NCBI RefSeq assembly: GCF_042788235.1
Contig: NZ_JBHZOL010000095.1
Coordinates: 1 to 64,000 of the forward strand
Source of the DNA: Sphaerothrix epifaneia
Lineage (GTDB): Bacteria; Cyanobacteriota; Cyanobacteriia; Phormidesmidales; Phormidesmidaceae
Length of the DNA stretch: 64,000 nt
Direction: 5' to 3'
In this document: positions 60,593 to 64,000 of the stretch, one piece after another
Layout of the letters: the number at the start of each line of letters is the position of its first letter
Position numbering within the stretch: the first letter of the stretch is position 1
Translations under genes and position numbers: made by a program
Notes under the pieces: model-generated
Seen by the model: the letters and a program-made list of their open reading frames with translations, nothing else
What the model was told of the DNA's origin: nothing
Databases searched by the model: none

Positions 60593-63178
60593 GTGACCTT
60601 GCTTGATAAAATGCAGACCCGCGACCCCAAAAACCAATCCTTTTATCAGCAAGCAGATGGGCCGTTACTTGGCTTGTTGACAATGCTGTTATACACGGTC
60701 TTCACGCTGTTGCCTGGTAGCAATAGCATGATGGTTGTGTGGCCTTGGGTGTTTATTTGGCAAGTTGCCCTAACTTTGCCTGTTCTCTGGTTGTTTTGGC
60801 AGATCTGGCATAAGCCGCTATCTGCATTGGCTTTAGGTAACCAGCTTGATGGAATAGCTGCCTTGGCGGCTACTGGCATTTTAGTTTCGACTTTCTTTGC
60901 CGAGTTTCCCAATCAGGCTCGCTGGTATGGATGGGCAGCGCTGTGTGGTTTAGCAGCGCTTTATGCAGTCAATGGCTGGATCAATAATCCCCAACGATGG
61001 CGAAAACTGCTGGTGTTGCAGGGGGGGCTGAGCTTAGGATTTATTGTGTTGAGCTTAGGGCTATGGCTCAGCCAAACTTATTTACCCGAATTAGAACGGT
61101 TGCAGGTTTTAGCCCAGTATGGTGTGGCGGCTAACTTCGACTTTAATATTGTCAGCTTGCGTAATTGGCACCCCATTGGCCATCAAAACTATGTTGCTGG
61201 TTACCTCGTTTTAGAGTTACCGCTTTTGGTCGGGCTAGGGATTGTGCAAAAGGGACACTGGCGTTGGCTTTGGTGGACGGGCGTGGGACTGGGTTTAGTT
61301 GCTCTGTATACGACTAGCTCTAGAGGCGGCTTTTTGAGCTTGGCAGTCACAGGCGGGGTAACGCTGGCGCTTTTATTGCTCAAAAGCAAACTGCCCCGGC
61401 TATGGCTAGGACTGATAGGGTGCGGTTTTTTGAGCCTACTGATCTTGCTCATTGGCACGAACAATCGGTTGCGATCGCTGTTTGAAAGTGTTTTAACTGG
61501 CAGTGAGGGGGGTGAACTGGCCTATCGAGCCATTACCAATACCATTGGCTGGCACATGGGGCTGAGTCATTTTGGGTCAGGAATTGGCTTAGGCGGTGTA
61601 CCGATTACTTATCAAAAGTATCGTCCGGTCTGGGCAGGACGGGAAGCGGAACTGGCTTTTCAACTCCATAGCACACCTGCCCAGTTGTGGGCAGAGATGG
61701 GAATTTGGGGATTTTTAATTCCGCTAGCAGGGGGCGTTGTGCTAATGGGGGGAATCATTCGCTGGCAGCGTTTGGTGAACCAGACCAGCGACGCTGCCAT
61801 TTTGACGGGAGCTTTGCTAGGAGGCTTACTAGGCTATGCCACGCTGAGCCTAACAGATTATCAGTTAGACAACCTTTGCATTAGCGGCGTACTCATCATT
61901 TTTTTAGCTGCGCTGGCTTACCAGCTCAGGCAAATCCCAACTGTGAATGCTGACGCCTCTAGCCAAAAGCCTTTGCGGCGATCGCTGGTCGTTATGGGCT
62001 TAGGCTTTTTTGTCATAGTTCAGCTTTGGCTGATTCCCGTTCATCGGGCTTGGGCACTTTCGCATACTGGTTTTGAAGCCTTAGCTCAAAACCAGTTCGA
62101 TCGCTTTGTTCAAAACGTTGCGCGTGCCTCTAGACTGGCTCCTTGGGAACCCTATTATCCCTACCAGCTAGCCTGGAATTTAGGGAATCTCAGCTTTCAG
62201 ACTGAAAATTCAGCCTCCCAACAGACCCGTGAAGCCGCTATCAGCTGGTTCAAAACGGCAAATGCCATTTCGCCCTACCAAGAGTTTGGTTACTCAAATT
62301 TAGGCTGGTTGCTGGTCAATCAAGCTCCCCAAGAAGCTGCTCAAGCCTTTATGCAATCGGCTAATTTAATTCCCAACAAGCGAGGCGTTTTTTTGGGATT
62401 AGGCTTTAGCTTGTTAGGGCAAAATCAGCCAGACTTAGCTATCCCAGCACTGGTCTTAGAGCTTTTGCGGCAACCTTCGCTCATCACCAGTCCGATTTGG
62501 CGGATAGACCAGTTCGCGGCTATCTATCCGCAACTACTGGAAAACCTGCTGCAAACTTATCAAGAACTCCTCAATACTTTTGCAGCCCAGCCAGACATCA
62601 GTCGCTTTCTGCATCAAAACCGGGGAGCGGTTCGTTGGTGGATAGGCGATTTAGCAGAAGCCCAAGCAGACTGGAGCGCTGCCAACAGCCAACTAGGACA
62701 AACTATTCTGCAAACCCCCGATCGCCAATCTTTTGAGTCAGCCGTCGAGCGCTTGTCTTACAGCCCTGCTCAGCTGATTTTGCAAGCTTGGCTCAATCCC
62801 TCGGCCTCGGTGCGGCAGCAGCGCTTAGAACAAGCCTGGGCATTGTCGAAACGAGATGCCTCGTTAGCTGAAAGTGTCCCACCCGCCACAGCGATCGCAG
62901 AGCTTTTGCAAAGTATGAACCAATCTAATACCTTGCGACAGTGGCTAACAGAAAATGCACCTTCTTGGCAACCTCGCAGTCAGCGATTGGGCTTCGGAGC
63001 TTTGAGCCGCCATATCGATGGCCCAATTCCGGCTGATTTTCTGCCCAGAATTGAAAATATACCAATGACGCTATTTTTAAGCGAACTCATGCCTTCTCTT
63101 AACTTTATGCCCCCCTTAGATCTAGAGTTACAAAAACGGCAAATCGCTCTCATTCAATCCATTCAGCAGTCTGAATAA
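60593..63178 (+). CDS. Second O-antigen ligase/polymerase-like protein with TPRs
   Basis: 861 residues, paralogue of the preceding gene with the same layout: membrane part with 'TTSSRGGFLSLAVTGGVTLA' and 'GSGIGLGGVPITYQKYRPVW', then 'HSTPAQLWAEMGIWGFLIPL' and 'SLTDYQLDNLCISGVLIIF' (the sister has 'SLTDYQLENIGIAATLVINV'). The C-terminal helical region is TPR-like ('NLGWLLVNQAPQEAAQAFMQ'). The start is uncertain: GTG at 60593 or ATG at 60611. It lies nine bases after its sister's stop. A tandem duplication that has diverged strongly. Confidence 0.88.
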   Translation: MTLLDKMQTRDPKNQSFYQQADGPLLGLLTMLLYTVFTLLPGSNSMMVVWPWVFIWQVALTLPVLWLFWQIWHKPLSALALGNQLDGIAALAATGILVSTFFAEFPNQARWYGWAALCGLAALYAVNGWINNPQRWRKLLVLQGGLSLGFIVLSLGLWLSQTYLPELERLQVLAQYGVAANFDFNIVSLRNWHPIGHQNYVAGYLVLELPLLVGLGIVQKGHWRWLWWTGVGLGLVALYTTSSRGGFLSLAVTGGVTLALLLLKSKLPRLWLGLIGCGFLSLLILLIGTNNRLRSLFESVLTGSEGGELAYRAITNTIGWHMGLSHFGSGIGLGGVPITYQKYRPVWAGREAELAFQLHSTPAQLWAEMGIWGFLIPLAGGVVLMGGIIRWQRLVNQTSDAAILTGALLGGLLGYATLSLTDYQLDNLCISGVLIIFLAALAYQLRQIPTVNADASSQKPLRRSLVVMGLGFFVIVQLWLIPVHRAWALSHTGFEALAQNQFDRFVQNVARASRLAPWEPYYPYQLAWNLGNLSFQTENSASQQTREAAISWFKTANAISPYQEFGYSNLGWLLVNQAPQEAAQAFMQSANLIPNKRGVFLGLGFSLLGQNQPDLAIPALVLELLRQPSLITSPIWRIDQFAAIYPQLLENLLQTYQELLNTFAAQPDISRFLHQNRGAVRWWIGDLAEAQADWSAANSQLGQTILQTPDRQSFESAVERLSYSPAQLILQAWLNPSASVRQQRLEQAWALSKRDASLAESVPPATAIAELLQSMNQSNTLRQWLTENAPSWQPRSQRLGFGALSRHIDGPIPADFLPRIENIPMTLFLSELMPSLNFMPPLDLELQKRQIALIQSIQQSE

Positions 63179-63182
63179 GAAA

Positions 63183-63968
63183 TTAGTCATCTAGGCGAAA
63201 ATCGACAGTCACTCTCCCCTGCTGATCAGCGGTAATGGTACCCCCTAGTGACTCAATGTTTCTAATCGCGATCGCTCGTGTGCGATCGTCTACTGCTCTT
63301 ACCAAAATGCTAGCCCAAGCACTAACTTGAGCTGCTTTACTACTCGGATTTCTCGCCAAAAACTCTGCGGTATTACGCGATGCTTCAGCAACGGCGTTGC
63401 TTTGCGGATCAGAAGATGCTTCGGCCCAGTCAGCAGCCAAGGCAAAAGATTTTTGAGCAGCTTCGCCATCACCTAAAAACAACAGTTCGTCAATACCCTT
63501 ATAACGCCACACCAAATAAGACTTAGGGGGTACTTGGGGCTTAAGAAACGGTAGCCCTTTATCCATCAAAGCCACTGCAACATTGGGTTGAGCCGCATAC
63601 ATTGAGACACTATTGCTCAAGTAAAGATAAGGTTCAATGAAGCGCGGATCTTTCTCAACGATGACTTCAAAATAATAAGGGCTGATGGTATAACCCACCT
63701 GTTCTCTAACAGCATCATCACCAAAATATTGCAGAAAATTGAGGAAAGCCCAGTCTGCAACTAAATTATTAAAACCGAAGCTAGGCAGTTGCCGCAAAAC
63801 TGCGAGTCTGAGACGTTCAGAAGTTTCTTGGGCTGTAGAAACTTCTACCGCAGCCAATGAATTGCCTGAAGTGAGGATAGCGTTCAAACGAGACAATTGT
63901 AAAAGCGCTACACCAGCAGTCAAGCCAATCAAGCTGAGCAAAAGACTGCTTTTTTTGAGGGTTAACAC
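63183..63968 (-). CDS. Hypothetical membrane-anchored protein
   Basis: 261 residues starting with a hydrophobic signal-anchor ('LLLSLIGLTAGVALLQLS'). The body is helical: 'SFGFNNLVADWAFLNFLQYF', 'YFEVIVEKDPRFIEPYLYLS' and 'NSVSMYAAQPNVAVALMDKG' resemble TPR-like solenoid units. I know similar proteins in cyanobacteria but no function. It is convergent with the second ligase gene (four bases apart), so it may belong with the envelope polysaccharide system. Confidence 0.72.
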   Translation of the reverse strand: MLTLKKSSLLLSLIGLTAGVALLQLSRLNAILTSGNSLAAVEVSTAQETSERLRLAVLRQLPSFGFNNLVADWAFLNFLQYFGDDAVREQVGYTISPYYFEVIVEKDPRFIEPYLYLSNSVSMYAAQPNVAVALMDKGLPFLKPQVPPKSYLVWRYKGIDELLFLGDGEAAQKSFALAADWAEASSDPQSNAVAEASRNTAEFLARNPSSKAAQVSAWASILVRAVDDRTRAIAIRNIESLGGTITADQQGRVTVDFRLDD

Positions 63969-64000
63969 CTGAGCAAGCCTATGAAATAACGTTGAAATAT

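Overview
The window is chromosomal DNA of a cyanobacterium. The palindrome GCGATCGC (HIP1) is scattered through nearly every gene outside one block. The gene content is also cyanobacterial: a carboxysome shell protein (ccmK), a ycf23 homologue, a FurB/Zur-type regulator, a gltB-gltD pair and a tRNA-Arg(ACG). The style (abundant intergenic repeats, TIR and VMAP-type signalling proteins, many lone methyltransferases) suggests a filamentous or Leptolyngbya-like lineage, but the genus cannot be fixed by eye.

Layout. 0-10.5 kb holds housekeeping genes: moaA, two methyltransferases, rpsD, a lone TRAP-type binding lipoprotein, a degenerate PEP-synthase-like protein, a twin-repeat hypothetical, ccmK, furB/zur and purS-purQ. 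10.5-13.8 kb holds the most unusual gene, a membrane protein with three N-terminal TIR domains joined to a predicted extracytoplasmic dCache sensor. 13.9-28.7 kb holds cobM, small membrane proteins and lipoproteins, a YihY-type membrane protein, an O-methyltransferase, an M1 aminopeptidase with HEAT-like repeats, ycf23-moaC, tRNA-Arg, an MFS carrier and a DUF1643 protein. 27.2-33.6 kb is gltD and gltB (NAD(P)H-type glutamate synthase), with a perfect NtcA-type half-site pair about 280 bp upstream of gltB. 34-48 kb is mixed: a 70-residue protein with a strong SD and terminator, a VMAP-type HTH protein ending in what looks like a truncated TIR-like domain, an HD-domain protein, a TPR lipoprotein, a GTP-cyclohydrolase-II/Urc1-like enzyme divergent from an AzgA purine permease, a yellow/MRJP-type secreted protein, an ArsN2-type acetyltransferase, a NYN/OST-HTH protein and a GH116 glycosidase.

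48.6-63.2 kb is a cell-surface polysaccharide locus: flippase, nitroreductase-like protein, pyruvyl transferase, GT2, methyltransferase, GT4, WecG-type GT, polyprenyl-phosphate sugar-1-P transferase and two tandem O-antigen-ligase/TPR proteins. Its first half (about 48.9-55.5 kb) is visibly AT-rich and almost free of HIP1. It is preceded by a decayed start of a polysaccharide ABC-exporter permease. This points to replacement or acquisition of the variable part of the locus, next to a resident GC-richer backbone (55.5-63.2 kb).

Genes working together: gltB with gltD in ammonium assimilation; purS with purQ in FGAM synthase; moaA and moaC in the first step of molybdopterin synthesis, although unlinked; and the surface-polysaccharide genes from initiation (sugar-1-P transferase) through glycosyl transfer and flipping to polymerisation or ligation. 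No CRISPR array, insertion sequence, rRNA or prophage was seen.
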